From Actinomycetota bacterium (lineage in GTDB: Bacteria > Actinomycetota > Geothermincolia > Geothermincolales > RBG-13-55-18), in the NCBI GenBank assembly GCA_028697145.1, contig JAQVFR010000026.1, forward strand, positions 1 through 46,391: DNA of 46,391 bases, read 5' to 3'. Position numbers and translations under genes: made by a program. The notes under the pieces were generated by a model. The model was not told the DNA's origin. It worked only from the letters and a program-made list of their open reading frames with translations, and did not search any database. Positions 18,867 to 27,200 of the stretch are shown here, piece by piece (within the stretch, counting starts at the first letter, position 1; every line of letters starts with the position of its first letter).

Positions 18867-19607
18867 CTACCTGACCCCCCATGCCCGGTGCGCCTGTGGT
18901 ATGACGCGCACGTCCGCGAAGAACCTCCTCGCGATCGAGTACAGTTCGTGCGCGCGGCCCGAGCTTATCGCCTGGCTTCCCTCACGGGGCGTGGCCGGTT
19001 GCAGCACCAGCGTTTCGGCGATCGCGGGCTCTCCGAGCGCCCGGCAGGCCACCTCCGCTTCGCCGTCTCCCGTCTCCACGCCGATCACCATCTTCAGGAA
19101 GACCCGGCCGGGCGGCATGCGCGCCAGGAAATCCCGCTGCCGCTCCGTGAGGTCCTCCCCTCCCTGGCTCGAGGGCAGCTTGATGTCCATGGCCACGTGA
19201 TCCAGCCAGGGGAGCACACCGTCCAGAGCGTCCACCAGGGTGCCGTTCGTCTCCAGGTAGACGGGGACGCCTTCCCGCTTGAAGGCGGGAAGCAGCGCCT
19301 CCAGCCCTGCCGCCTGCAACAGCGGTTCGCCGCCGGTGAGCGATAAGGAATGCATCCCCGCGTCCCACAACGAGGACACGAGCCCCGCCACCTCCGCCGC
19401 ACCCAGGGGGTTCGCGAGAGTCTCTCGCTCCCCCTCCCAGCCGTACACGGCACATCCCTCCACCCGTTCCCGCGATTCGGGGGTATCACAGTAGGAGCAA
19501 CGCAGGTTACAGCCAGATAGCCTGACGAAAACCTGGGGGACGCCGACCAGGATGCCCTCGCCCTGGAAGGAGGGGAATATCTCGTGGATGAAGAGGCTGG
19601 CTTCCAT
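18867..19607 (-). CDS. queE: 7-carboxy-7-deazaguanine synthase QueE
   Basis: A 246-residue radical-SAM enzyme that converts 6-carboxytetrahydropterin to 7-carboxy-7-deazaguanine, the third step of preQ0 synthesis. The substrate-binding start FPSFQGEG (residues 11-18) is followed by C33-x3-C37-x2-C40 for the [4Fe-4S] cluster (SGCNLRCSYCDT) and the glycine-rich SLTGGEPLLQ. ETNGTL and DIKLPSS follow as expected. It is the last gene of queD-queC-DUF366-queE and starts 11 bases after the DUF366 stop. Confidence 0.95.
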   Translation of the reverse strand: MEASLFIHEIFPSFQGEGILVGVPQVFVRLSGCNLRCSYCDTPESRERVEGCAVYGWEGERETLANPLGAAEVAGLVSSLWDAGMHSLSLTGGEPLLQAAGLEALLPAFKREGVPVYLETNGTLVDALDGVLPWLDHVAMDIKLPSSQGGEDLTERQRDFLARMPPGRVFLKMVIGVETGDGEAEVACRALGEPAIAETLVLQPATPREGSQAISSGRAHELYSIARRFFADVRVIPQAHRAWGVR

Positions 19608-19618
19608 ACGGCGATCCG

Positions 19619-20206
19619 TCAGGGCACTCCCCTGACCTTGCAGCGCGCCTGTTCTATGCCCTTCACCTCGTTTATGAATCCCTGCAAGACCTTGATGATG
19701 AAGTCGTCCACGGGTACGTCGAGGTCCTCCAGTCCGAGGGTGGGGACCGGAGTGTTCTCGCTCGATACGTTGATGCCCGTGTGGATAAGGGCCGATACCG
19801 GGCTCACGGTCGCCACGGATACCGTGAGCTTGCGGTTCTCCTCCTCCCCTTCCTCCGCTTCGACCTCTATGTAGAGGTCGTCGCCGCGCCTGCTTATGAA
19901 GAGCTCGGGCTTCAATTCCTCGATCGCGTCCTTTACCACGCAGAGGAAGATCCTCTGCATGACCACCGCGCGATGGAGGTCGGTGTCGAAGATCTCCACG
20001 ATGAAATGGGCCATCTCCTCGCTGATTATCTCGGCCCCGTTCTTGCGGTCCTCCGCGTCCACCAGGTCATCCACCCCGACCCGGCAAGGACCCCTGAAGG
20101 CGAGGACGGAATCGCCCTGCACATCGTGCTCCGTGTAGGCATAGAGGGAACGGAGCTGAGTGCCGTCGTAGGTGATCTTCTTGCCCTTGATGTACTTGCC
20201 TTTCAT
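19619..20206 (-). CDS. DUF366 family protein in the preQ0 operon
   Basis: 195 residues from the ATG of MKGKYIKGKKITYDGTQL, with GGGAGG just upstream; a GTG at 20224 is possible but would bury that site. Conserved DUF366 features are TYDGTQLRSLYAY, GDSVLAFRGPCRVGVDDLVDAEDR and EEMAHFIVEIFD. The C-terminal half carries DDLYIEVEAEEG and PVSALIHTGINV. The family has no proven activity. Placement between queC and queE, with only 26 and 11 bases of spacing, argues for a role in 7-deazaguanine production or delivery. It is not a QueF: I see no QueF-type cysteine/E-loop motif. Confidence 0.82.
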   Translation of the reverse strand: MKGKYIKGKKITYDGTQLRSLYAYTEHDVQGDSVLAFRGPCRVGVDDLVDAEDRKNGAEIISEEMAHFIVEIFDTDLHRAVVMQRIFLCVVKDAIEELKPELFISRRGDDLYIEVEAEEGEEENRKLTVSVATVSPVSALIHTGINVSSENTPVPTLGLEDLDVPVDDFIIKVLQGFINEVKGIEQARCKVRGVP

Positions 20207-20232
20207 ACACCCTCCCAGGTTCACTCAGCAGT

Positions 20233-20940
20233 CTATCGTTCGAAGTCCATCGCGAAGAGTCCCTTCAGGCGTTTCAAGGCCCCAAGGCGCCGGGCAGACG
20301 CGAGCAGCCGGGCGCAGGACTCGCACGAGCCGCACATGAGCTCATCCCCATTATAGCACGACCACAGGTAATGAAAGTCCAGCTCACGCGCCATTGCCTG
20401 CCGTAATATTTCCACTTTATCCCATGTTATAGTAAAGCTGCGCAGCCTCACCCTGGAGAGGGTCGAATAGCCGAGGGCGCGGTTCGTCTCCCGCACGAAA
20501 GCGGCGGAGTTATCGGGAAAGGACGCGGCCTCCTCCGCGTTGAGGCCCATCACCACCCAGCGCAATCCCAGGGCCTCGGCCACGCACGCCCCCATGTTCG
20601 CCAGGAGCCCGTTGCGGTTGGGCACCCATACCGCTTTCATGGTTTCCCGCATGAGCGCGGCGTCCTCGAGTTGGTCCGGCTCCACCCGTGGCAACCCGGC
20701 GCGGGGCGTGGTGAGGGCATCGCTAGACAGCCCCGCCAGCCAGGTAGCGTCCAGTGCCATGTGAGGCACTCCATAGGCCGCGCACAGCGCGCGGGATTTC
20801 TTCATCTCGCGGCTCCCCGCGCGTTGACCGTAATCCACGGTCACGGCCATTCCTACCCCGCCCCGTTCCAGCGCGACGAGGAAATTGACCGCGGAGTCGA
20901 GCCCGGCGGAGAGGAGGACGAGGTTGCTTTCCCCGCTCAT
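20233..20940 (-). CDS. queC: 7-cyano-7-deazaguanine synthase QueC
   Basis: 235 residues from the ATG at 20940, which overlaps the queD stop as ATGA. It is the ATP-dependent ligase that makes preQ0 from 7-carboxy-7-deazaguanine and ammonia. The PP-loop reads SAGLDS (residues 11-16), whereas the family usually has SGGxDS; alanine at the second position is unusual but keeps Asp and Ser. VDYGQRAGSREMKKS and VPNRNGLLANMG are standard. The zinc site is four cysteines in SCYNGDELMCGSCESC. Translational coupling and order match a preQ0 operon. Confidence 0.93.
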   Translation of the reverse strand: MSGESNLVLLSAGLDSAVNFLVALERGGVGMAVTVDYGQRAGSREMKKSRALCAAYGVPHMALDATWLAGLSSDALTTPRAGLPRVEPDQLEDAALMRETMKAVWVPNRNGLLANMGACVAEALGLRWVVMGLNAEEAASFPDNSAAFVRETNRALGYSTLSRVRLRSFTITWDKVEILRQAMARELDFHYLWSCYNGDELMCGSCESCARLLASARRLGALKRLKGLFAMDFER

Positions 20941-21365
20941 CCCTCCTCCCGGTAAACCACCCTGGTGTCGGGAGACTCCGAAACGCTCACCCACGCCAGG
21001 CGCACCCCGGGGGGGAGTTCCGCCAGCCTTGCCGCGAGGGACTCGTACACGTGGCGGGCAATGTTCTCGGAGGTCGGCGACAGCCTGGTGAACGGCTCCA
21101 CCTCGTTGAGGCAGCGGTGGTCGAAGGGCTCGATGACCTCCTCCAGCAGGCGCCTCAGATCGTGGAAATCGACGAGGAGTTGCGTAGGCCCAAGGCTCGA
21201 TCCCGCCAGTGCCGCCTCCACGCGGAAGCTGTGCCCGTGCATGCGGGCGCAGGGACCGTCGTAGTCCCTTAGCAGGTGAGCGGCATCGAAATGCGCGCTG
21301 GCACTTATCTCGTAATTGCCCGCCAATCGTGCCTCCGTTCCTGCCGGCGGTCGGGTTGGTTCCAA
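20937..21365 (-). CDS. queD: 6-carboxytetrahydropterin synthase QueD
   Basis: 142 residues, first gene of the preQ0 operon. It converts 7,8-dihydroneopterin triphosphate to 6-carboxytetrahydropterin. Zinc histidines are H30 (HFDAAH), H43 and H45 (MHGHSF), and the catalytic cysteine is C39 in GPCARMHGHSF. VDFHDLRRLLEEVI, DHRCLNEV and PTSENIARHVYE are the typical later motifs, and VSVSESPDTRVVY ends the protein. A start at NYEISASAHF is also possible, since the first 16 residues are poorly conserved. GTP cyclohydrolase (folE) is not in this window. Confidence 0.93.
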   Translation of the reverse strand: MEPTRPPAGTEARLAGNYEISASAHFDAAHLLRDYDGPCARMHGHSFRVEAALAGSSLGPTQLLVDFHDLRRLLEEVIEPFDHRCLNEVEPFTRLSPTSENIARHVYESLAARLAELPPGVRLAWVSVSESPDTRVVYREEG

Positions 21366-21436
21366 CTACGATGTTAACATAAACGGTTCCCGTGCGATGG
21401 CGTCGAGACGGACCGGCTGAAACCGCAGGGGATCCC

Positions 21437-22435
21437 TCAGCCTTCCAGCATGGACACGAAACTCTCGAGCCGCGTAACGGTCCTGGCGTCGATCACGGTG
21501 CTGCGATCCGACTCGAGGGTGAGCACGGGAACGTCCAGGTATTTCCTGAGGATTATATCCTCGACCTGGCGGAAGCAGAAGCTCTGGACGTAATGGATCA
21601 CGCCGGCCAGGCGCCGGCGCTTCACCTCGCGCGCGATATCCTCCAGGCGGTAGAAGATCGAGTAGGGATAGCTGTAGAGACGGTACTTATCCACCAGGTC
21701 CAGGGTCTCGAAGGGCAGGCTGAACTGGCGCTGCGTCTCGTTGAAGATGACCCTCGCGCCCAGTCCCTCGAGGAAGTCGTACAGCCCGGGGATGATGGGC
21801 GGAACGCCCAGGTAGCCGAGACGTACCATGTCCCCCGCCTCCCGGAATGAACCCTCCCGCGCCCTCCGCTCCGCCGTGGCGATGCGGCCGTCCAGCTTCG
21901 CGCCGAAGGCCTCCGGGTCTCCCTCCATGTCGCTGCAGCTGACCAGGCAGAGATGGTTCTCGAGGCCGCTCACCAGGCCCTCGTCCCAGGTCAGTCGGTC
22001 TATCTCGTGGGCTTTCGAGCGCACGGCGTCGAGCCTTCTCATGCTGGATTCCACGGAGTCCTCTTCCGCCCCCAGGCTACGCATGAAAACCCCCATCTGC
22101 GCTCGCAGCAGTGCGTAGTCGCGCTCGTACGGGTAGGCGAAGGGGATCACCCTGATCCCCTCCGACTGCAGGGTCTCCATGAGCGCCTGGGTGTTGGAGC
22201 AGTCCCCTCGCGTAACGGCGACCACCGCCTCCAGGTCCGGCATCTCCCTCACCACACCGTATATGCCCTTTATCCAGGCGCAGAAGGAACGGGGGAAACC
22301 CACAGCCTCGGCCTCTTCCATCAAGCCCTCGTAATCGGGGTGGGACACGAAGACGTTGTTGAGGTCCACCGGTACGTGACCGGCCGCGTAGATCACCTCT
22401 ATTGGCACGGTGGTCGTAATACCTATTTTCGCCAT
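21437..22435 (-). CDS. 2-hydroxyacyl-CoA dehydratase family subunit (HgdB/BcrC-like)
   Basis: 332 residues starting at MAKIGITTTVPIEVIYAAGHVPVDLNN, the conserved beginning of COG1775; an upstream ATG at 22483 would add 16 residues of unclear value. The cysteines expected to hold the [4Fe-4S] cluster are in SFCAWIKG, TRGDCSNT and QSFCFRQVED, and the family ending YLDVPVLTLESDRS is present. Relatives dehydrate 2-hydroxyacyl-CoAs or reduce aryl-CoAs as a two-subunit enzyme with an ATP-driven activator. Here it is alone: no second subunit and no ASKHA-type activator are in the window. It could serve an accessory or uncharacterised role. Confidence 0.82.
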   Translation of the reverse strand: MAKIGITTTVPIEVIYAAGHVPVDLNNVFVSHPDYEGLMEEAEAVGFPRSFCAWIKGIYGVVREMPDLEAVVAVTRGDCSNTQALMETLQSEGIRVIPFAYPYERDYALLRAQMGVFMRSLGAEEDSVESSMRRLDAVRSKAHEIDRLTWDEGLVSGLENHLCLVSCSDMEGDPEAFGAKLDGRIATAERRAREGSFREAGDMVRLGYLGVPPIIPGLYDFLEGLGARVIFNETQRQFSLPFETLDLVDKYRLYSYPYSIFYRLEDIAREVKRRRLAGVIHYVQSFCFRQVEDIILRKYLDVPVLTLESDRSTVIDARTVTRLESFVSMLEG

Positions 22436-22619
22436 ACCCATCATGATATCACCGGCATAACTCATGCCCATACAAAGAGACATGCAGATCAGCCTGCCGG
22501 CAGGAACATGACCGCTTGGATGGCGTCCGCATAGAAGGCCCTACCCGAGAACCGGGGGTCGATCTGAAGCGACCTTCGCGAGCAATATGCCGGAGAGTGG
22601 GTCTGCGCCAACCAATGGT

Positions 22620-22683
22620 GAGCCCGGGTCATACTCTGTTTGCACCCTGCGAGTGCGGAGCGAAGATCGTTACTCCCGGGCTC
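22620..22683. repeat. palindromic element between the dehydratase and acyl-CoA dehydrogenase genes
   Basis: GAGCCCGGG (22620-22628) pairs with CCCGGGCTC (22675-22683). Inside are a small hairpin, GCAC/GTGC (22642-22656), and the segment GGAGCGAAGATCGTTAC. The outer arms and the inner GCGAG/CGTTAC words resemble the tandem 95-bp repeats at 28196-28389, so it may be a diverged member of the same family. The 22436-22730 interval holds only this and the terminator at 22693. Confidence 0.5.
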
Positions 22684-22692
22684 GGGAAATAA

Positions 22693-22716
22693 AAGGGGCG
22701 CCCGCGGGCGCCCCTT
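22693..22716 (-). terminator. rho-independent terminator of the acyl-CoA dehydrogenase operon
   Basis: A perfect 24-base palindrome (arm AAGGGGCGCCCG) flanked by A-rich and T-rich ends, 14 bases past the acyl-CoA dehydrogenase stop. The symmetry would let it act in both directions. Confidence 0.88.
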
Positions 22717-22730
22717 ATTTCGGTCTGGTC

Positions 22731-23897
22731 CTACCAGGGATAGGTGTCGGTGACGCCCATGAGGTTGGCGCCGATGACCAGGCGCTGGATCTGGGCGGTC
22801 CCCTCGTAGATCTGCATGATCTTCGCGTCGCGCATCAGCTTCTCCACCAGGTACTCCTTCATGTAGCCGTATCCGCCGTGTACCTGCACCGCGTTCACGG
22901 TTACTTCCATGGCCATATCGCCGCAGAAGGCCTTGGCGTAGGAAGACTCGAGCGAGCACGGCAGGCCTTTATGGGCCTTCCACGCGGCCAGCTGGTAGAG
23001 GCGCCGGCCGGCCTCGATCTTCATGGCCATTTCCGCCAGCATGAAGTTGATGGACTGCTGGGCGATGATGGGGCGCCCGAACTGCACCCTCTCCTTGGAG
23101 TACTTGAGGGCCTCCTCGAAGGCGGCGCGGGCCACGCCGGTGGCCAGGGCGGCCACGCTGGCGCGGGTGAGGTCCAGGGTGGTCATGACGTTGTAGAAAC
23201 CCTGGCCCATGGGCACGAACAGGTTCTCCTTGGGAACCTTGACGTTGTCGAAGATGACCTCGGAGGTGTCCGAGGCGCGGATCCCCATCTTGTCCTCGTG
23301 CTTGCCGACGGATACGCCCTCGTAGGAGCGCTCCACTACCACCGCGCCGATGCCGCCGTACTTCTTCTCCTTGTCGAAGGTGCAGAACACGGAGTAGAAA
23401 TCGGCGATGCCGCCGTTGGTGATGAAGCACTTCTGCCCGTTGAGGATGAAGTGATCGTCTTTCTCCTCGATGATGGTGGAGATGGCAGCCGCGTCCGATC
23501 CCGCCCCGGGCTCGGTGAGGCAGAAGGCCGCGAACTTGGGATCGTCGGGATCGCACAGGCGCGGGAAGTACTCCTTCTTCTGCTCTTCGTTGGCGGCTAT
23601 GACCATGGGCGTGGTAGCCAGGCTGTTCGCGCCCAGGGTGGTGGCGATACCTGCGCAGCCCCAGGCAAGCTCCTCGCTCACCATGGAGGCCGTGATCTGA
23701 TCGAGCCCTCCTCCGCCGTACTCCTCGGGGATGGCCATGGCGGTAAGTCCCGCGGCCGCGGCTTTCTTCACCAGGCTTTCGGGTACCGTACCTTCCTTGT
23801 CGCACTCGAGCGCGACCGGCCTCATCTCGTTGAGCGCGAAGTCATGGGCCATCTTGACGGCTGCTTTTTGCTCTTCAGTGAGTTCGAAATCTACCAT
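22731..23897 (-). CDS. acyl-CoA dehydrogenase
   Basis: A 388-residue FAD enzyme that oxidises an acyl-CoA to the 2-enoyl-CoA and passes electrons to ETF. The start MVDFELTEEQKAAVKMAHDFA, the FAD-binding CLTEPGAGSDAAAIST, the ITNGGIADFYSVF loop and QVHGGYGYMKEYLVEKLMRDAKIMQIYEGTAQIQR are all typical. The catalytic base is Glu365 in IYEGT, the short-chain/butyryl-type position. AAGGAGG precedes the ATG by 8 bases. It follows the enoyl-CoA hydratase gene by 98 bases and is followed by a strong terminator. Genes for the matching EtfAB lie at 37.3-39.1 kb. Chain-length preference cannot be read with confidence. Confidence 0.94.
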   Translation of the reverse strand: MVDFELTEEQKAAVKMAHDFALNEMRPVALECDKEGTVPESLVKKAAAAGLTAMAIPEEYGGGGLDQITASMVSEELAWGCAGIATTLGANSLATTPMVIAANEEQKKEYFPRLCDPDDPKFAAFCLTEPGAGSDAAAISTIIEEKDDHFILNGQKCFITNGGIADFYSVFCTFDKEKKYGGIGAVVVERSYEGVSVGKHEDKMGIRASDTSEVIFDNVKVPKENLFVPMGQGFYNVMTTLDLTRASVAALATGVARAAFEEALKYSKERVQFGRPIIAQQSINFMLAEMAMKIEAGRRLYQLAAWKAHKGLPCSLESSYAKAFCGDMAMEVTVNAVQVHGGYGYMKEYLVEKLMRDAKIMQIYEGTAQIQRLVIGANLMGVTDTYPW

Positions 23898-23995
23898 AAA
23901 AGAACCTCCTTACCTCTCCGAACTCCTTTTGGGGTTCAATATCTGCTGCTTCCCGGGCTGACGATGCTGCCCATCTATGTTATCGAGTATGCGTT

Positions 23996-24787
23996 TTACT
24001 TCCCCGTGAACTTGGCCTTGCCGGAGCCTTCCTCCAGGAAAGTGCGCATACCTATTGTCTGGTCCTCGGAGGCGAAGCAGAGGGACATGCTCTGGGCCTC
24101 GATGATCAAGCCCTCCTCTATGGAGCATTCCATGCCCTTGTTGATGGACTTCTTCGCCATGGCCAGGGCCACCGCCGCCCCCTTCGCGTACCTGGAGGCG
24201 ATCTTCTGCGCGTATTCTATGACCGACTCGTCCCCGCTGACCACCTTCTGCACCAGGCCCATCTCGTAGCAATCCTGGGCGCTGTAGAAGCGGCCGCTGT
24301 AGATCATCTCCTTGGCCTTGGCCGGACCGATCAGCCTCGGGAGCCTCTGGGTGCCGCCCGCGCCGGGGATGATGCCCAGCAGTATCTCGGGCTGCCCGAT
24401 CTTGGCGTCCTCGTGCGCATAGCGCCAGTCGGCGCAGATGGCCAGCTCGCACCCTCCTCCGAGGGCGAAGCCGTTGATGGCGGCTATGACCGGCTTGGGG
24501 ATGTTCTCTACCTTGGTGAAGCTCTCCTGCAGCCTGCCTACGAACTTGGTGACCACCACCGCATTCATCTCCACCATCATCTTGATGTCGGCGCCCGCGG
24601 CGAAATGCTGGTCTCCACCGGTGAGAACGACCGCCCTCACCTCGTCATCCATGGAGAGCTCGTCGGCACAGAGGCCGATCTGGTGCCCTAGTTCGGCGTT
24701 GAGGGGGTTGAGGGGAGGACGGTTGAGGGTCATCGTGGCCACTCCATCCACGATATCTACTTTCACCAACTCGTAGTCGTACGCCAT
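23996..24787 (-). CDS. enoyl-CoA hydratase/isomerase family protein
   Basis: A 263-residue crotonase. The oxyanion-hole segments are FAAGADIKMM and GFALGGGCELA; the two glutamates that activate water are present as E114 (GGCELAICAD) and E134 (GQPEILLGIIPGAGGTQRL). This favours a true 2-enoyl-CoA hydratase over an isomerase or hydrolase. GAGAGGTG sits 5-6 bases before the ATG. It is the upstream partner of the acyl-CoA dehydrogenase; no 3-hydroxyacyl-CoA dehydrogenase or thiolase accompanies them, so the rest of beta-oxidation is encoded elsewhere. Confidence 0.93.
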   Translation of the reverse strand: MAYDYELVKVDIVDGVATMTLNRPPLNPLNAELGHQIGLCADELSMDDEVRAVVLTGGDQHFAAGADIKMMVEMNAVVVTKFVGRLQESFTKVENIPKPVIAAINGFALGGGCELAICADWRYAHEDAKIGQPEILLGIIPGAGGTQRLPRLIGPAKAKEMIYSGRFYSAQDCYEMGLVQKVVSGDESVIEYAQKIASRYAKGAAVALAMAKKSINKGMECSIEEGLIIEAQSMSLCFASEDQTIGMRTFLEEGSGKAKFTGK

Positions 24788-25101
24788 GCGCCACCTCTCT
24801 TTTCCGTTGAATTACAGCCCTTCTCTGGATAAGAACCTGGGTTTTCGGTTCTCACCTCCTCCTATATTTCCGGGTTTTCCCGGCTTCCGCGTCCTAGGGT
24901 GAGAATCACTTCCCTCGGAGTCAAGATGCGGGTGGGGGGACGGCTCCGTCCAGGCGACCCCTCCCTGCGGACGAACCTTTATCAGATTATCACCAACCCC
25001 ATACACAGTCAACAAAGCTCCGCCTGCTTTTACCAATATAGGAGCAGCTCAAGCAGGGTTTCCGGCGTCCGAATAATATCGAACACCGCGCGACGTCCTT
25101 C
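24788..25101. other. divergent intergenic region
   Basis: About 400 bases separate the enoyl-CoA hydratase start from the Na/Pi gene start. The hydratase side has a small CCGGG/CCCGG hairpin near 24870-24882 and its ribosome site. The transporter side holds the promoter and palindrome given separately. I see no ORF with coding character here. Confidence 0.6.
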
Positions 25102-25130
25102 TTGAGAGGCCGCGTGATTACATATATAAT
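25102..25130 (+). promoter_or_regulatory. sigma70-type promoter of the Na/Pi cotransporter gene
   Basis: TTGAGA (25102-25107), a 17-base spacer, then the exact consensus TATAAT (25125-25130), 57 bases before the ATG at 25188. It is the best promoter match in the window. Confidence 0.8.
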
Positions 25131-25133
25131 CAC
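25114..25133. promoter_or_regulatory. putative operator palindrome over the -10 box
   Basis: GTGATTA (25114-25120), six bases, then TAATCAC (25127-25133): a perfect 7-bp inverted repeat covering the -10 element. A dimeric repressor bound here would block RNA polymerase. The regulator is unknown; it does not look like a PhoB box. Confidence 0.6.
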
Positions 25134-25187
25134 GCTTTGGAAAGAGCATGCCGATAAGCCGAACTGTTGAATTCGGGAGATCATCCT

Positions 25188-26861
25188 ATGACGCTTGAAG
25201 CCACCTCGATCTGGTTCGGGATATTAGTGCTCTTCGGCGGACTGGGGATGTTCCTCTACGGCATGATCCTCATGAACGAGGGGCTGCAGCTAGCGGCGGG
25301 AGACCGTCTGCGCAGGATGCTGGAGACCTTCACCAAGACGCGCTACCGCGGCCTCGCGGCGGGCGCGGGGGTCACCGCCCTCATCCAGAGTTCGTCCGCC
25401 ACCACGGTCATGCTGGTGGGGTTCGTGAACGCCGGGCTGATGACCTTCACCCAGTCGCTGGGCGTGATCCTGGGCGCGGACATCGGGACCACCATCACCG
25501 CACAGATGGTCGCCTTCAACGTCATCCTCTATCTTTCTTTCCCCTGTATCGGGATCGGGCTGTTGCTGTACATGGTAGGCAACCGCCGGGTAGTGAAGTA
25601 CAGCGGCGAGATCGTCCTCGGGTTCGGGCTGCTCTTCCTGGGCATGGAGATCATGAAGGGGGCCATGGCCCCCCTCAAGAGCTCAGGCGTGTTCGAGAGC
25701 TGGGTATCGTCCCTGGGCAACAACTGGTTCCTCGGCGTGCTGCTGGGGATCATCATCACCAGCATCGTGCAGAGCTCCTCGGCCACTACCTCCCTGGTGG
25801 TGGCCATGGGCGCCACCGGCCTGCTCAGCATCGGTGGTACCGATCCCCTGAGCATCGCCATCCCCGTCATCCTCGGCTGCAACATAGGCACGTGCATAAC
25901 CGCCTGGATAGCGAGTATCGGGACCAGCCTCCCCGCCAAGCGGGTAGCCTGGGCGCACTATATATTCAAGATCGGTGGGGTGATCATCGTCCTTCCCTTC
26001 CTGGCCTGGCTCCCCGACCTGGTACGCTGGGTCAGCGACGCCCTGGGTACCGGATCTGACAACATCGGACGCCAGATAGCCTGGGCGCACACCATCTTCA
26101 ACGTCCTCCTTACCATGATCTTCCTTCCCTTCCTGCCGCAGTTCGCGGCCTTGATCAAGAAGATCAAGAAGGGCACCGAGCCCGAGATACTGCGTGACCC
26201 CCTCTTCCTCGACCCGCGCATCTTCCACAGTCCGGCGGTGGCGCTGGAGATGGCCCGCAAGGAGATAACCCGCATGGGGCGCATCACCCTGGACATGCTG
26301 CGTACCAGCCTCGGCTACCTCAAAAAACTGGATCGCGGCGGAAAGAAGTACGTGCTGGAGATGGAGTCCATCGTGGACGGGCTCGCCAACTCCATCACCG
26401 AGTACCTCTCCAAGCTCTCGCAGGAACCCCTTACCAACGAACAGTCGGAACAGCTCGTGGGGTTCATGCATGCCGTCAACGATATCGAGCGCATCGGCGA
26501 TCACGCGGAGAACATCATGTACCTGGCGGTGAACAAGATGGAGAGCGGCGAGGGATTCACCGAATCCGCCGCCGTGGAACTGGACGAGCTGTCCGACACC
26601 GTCTTCGAGATGTACGGGGGGATAGTCGAGGCTTTCGAGACCCAGGACTCGGATGCCGCGGGCAATTTTCAGAACCTGGAACACCTGGTGGACGAGATGG
26701 CCTCCAGGTTCAGGGACAACCATCTCAAGCGTCTGAACCGCGGTGAATGCAACGGCACAGTCGGGGTGATCTACCTCGACACCCTGAGCAACCTGGAGCG
26801 CGTGGGCGACCTCGCCAACAACGTAGGCCACGTCACCACCGGAGAGCTCCAGAAGCTCTAG
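25188..26861 (+). CDS. Na/Pi cotransporter family protein with C-terminal PhoU-like domain
   Basis: 557 residues from the ATG at 25188, with GGGAG about 10 bases upstream; a TTG at 25167 is less likely. Two inverted Na/Pi-cotransporter repeats each carry the signature QSSSATT (residues 67-73 and 195-201) with G-rich membrane helices (about eight to ten in the first 320 residues). A cytoplasmic tail from about residue 340 resembles PhoU helical bundles (MHAVNDIERIGDHAENIMYLA and LDTLSNLERVGDLANNVGHV, both with the E-R-x-G-D pattern). The family takes up phosphate with sodium, or exports it; the PhoU tail likely senses or gates. It is a monocistronic gene with its own promoter and operator. Confidence 0.93.
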   Translation: MTLEATSIWFGILVLFGGLGMFLYGMILMNEGLQLAAGDRLRRMLETFTKTRYRGLAAGAGVTALIQSSSATTVMLVGFVNAGLMTFTQSLGVILGADIGTTITAQMVAFNVILYLSFPCIGIGLLLYMVGNRRVVKYSGEIVLGFGLLFLGMEIMKGAMAPLKSSGVFESWVSSLGNNWFLGVLLGIIITSIVQSSSATTSLVVAMGATGLLSIGGTDPLSIAIPVILGCNIGTCITAWIASIGTSLPAKRVAWAHYIFKIGGVIIVLPFLAWLPDLVRWVSDALGTGSDNIGRQIAWAHTIFNVLLTMIFLPFLPQFAALIKKIKKGTEPEILRDPLFLDPRIFHSPAVALEMARKEITRMGRITLDMLRTSLGYLKKLDRGGKKYVLEMESIVDGLANSITEYLSKLSQEPLTNEQSEQLVGFMHAVNDIERIGDHAENIMYLAVNKMESGEGFTESAAVELDELSDTVFEMYGGIVEAFETQDSDAAGNFQNLEHLVDEMASRFRDNHLKRLNRGECNGTVGVIYLDTLSNLERVGDLANNVGHVTTGELQKL

Positions 26862-27200
26862 GGGTATACCGGCCGCAGTTCGGCTTCGGACTCCTCTTCA
26901 GCAACATCCAGACCAGTTCTTTTCCCCGTACGGATCCGCCCTCAGCGCTACTCGGTCTGCCGCCCGTCACCTCCGGACCGGCAGGTAGATCATGCTTACG
27001 GCGGGAATAATAGGTTGTGTGGAGGGGGTGCGGTTTGTCATGGGGAGGCGCGTGGATTCTGAGCATGATTTCTATAGGATATTGCATGTACCGCAGCAAA
27101 TCGCTTGGCCGCAACCGCGTCAGCCTGGGGTGAATCGCATTCACAAACGGTCCACCGCCATCGCGATCGAGGTAGCGTTTCCCGAGATAAGGAGAGTCCG
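26862..27200. other. intergenic region without a recognisable gene
   Basis: 339 bases between the transporter stop and the DUF523 start. There is no convincing terminator after the transporter and no clear promoter. The only firm signal is the Shine-Dalgarno AAGGAGA at 27189-27195 for the next gene. The short open frames here are not protein-like. Confidence 0.6.

Noticed and set aside
22587-24269. 560-residue plus-strand open frame
   Set aside because: It runs antisense through the acyl-CoA dehydrogenase and part of the enoyl-CoA hydratase, and crosses a terminator; high-GC shadow.
26862-27200. Riboswitch or tRNA in the gap before the DUF523 gene
   Set aside because: No cloverleaf, no conserved aptamer core and no terminator-like hairpin could be found.
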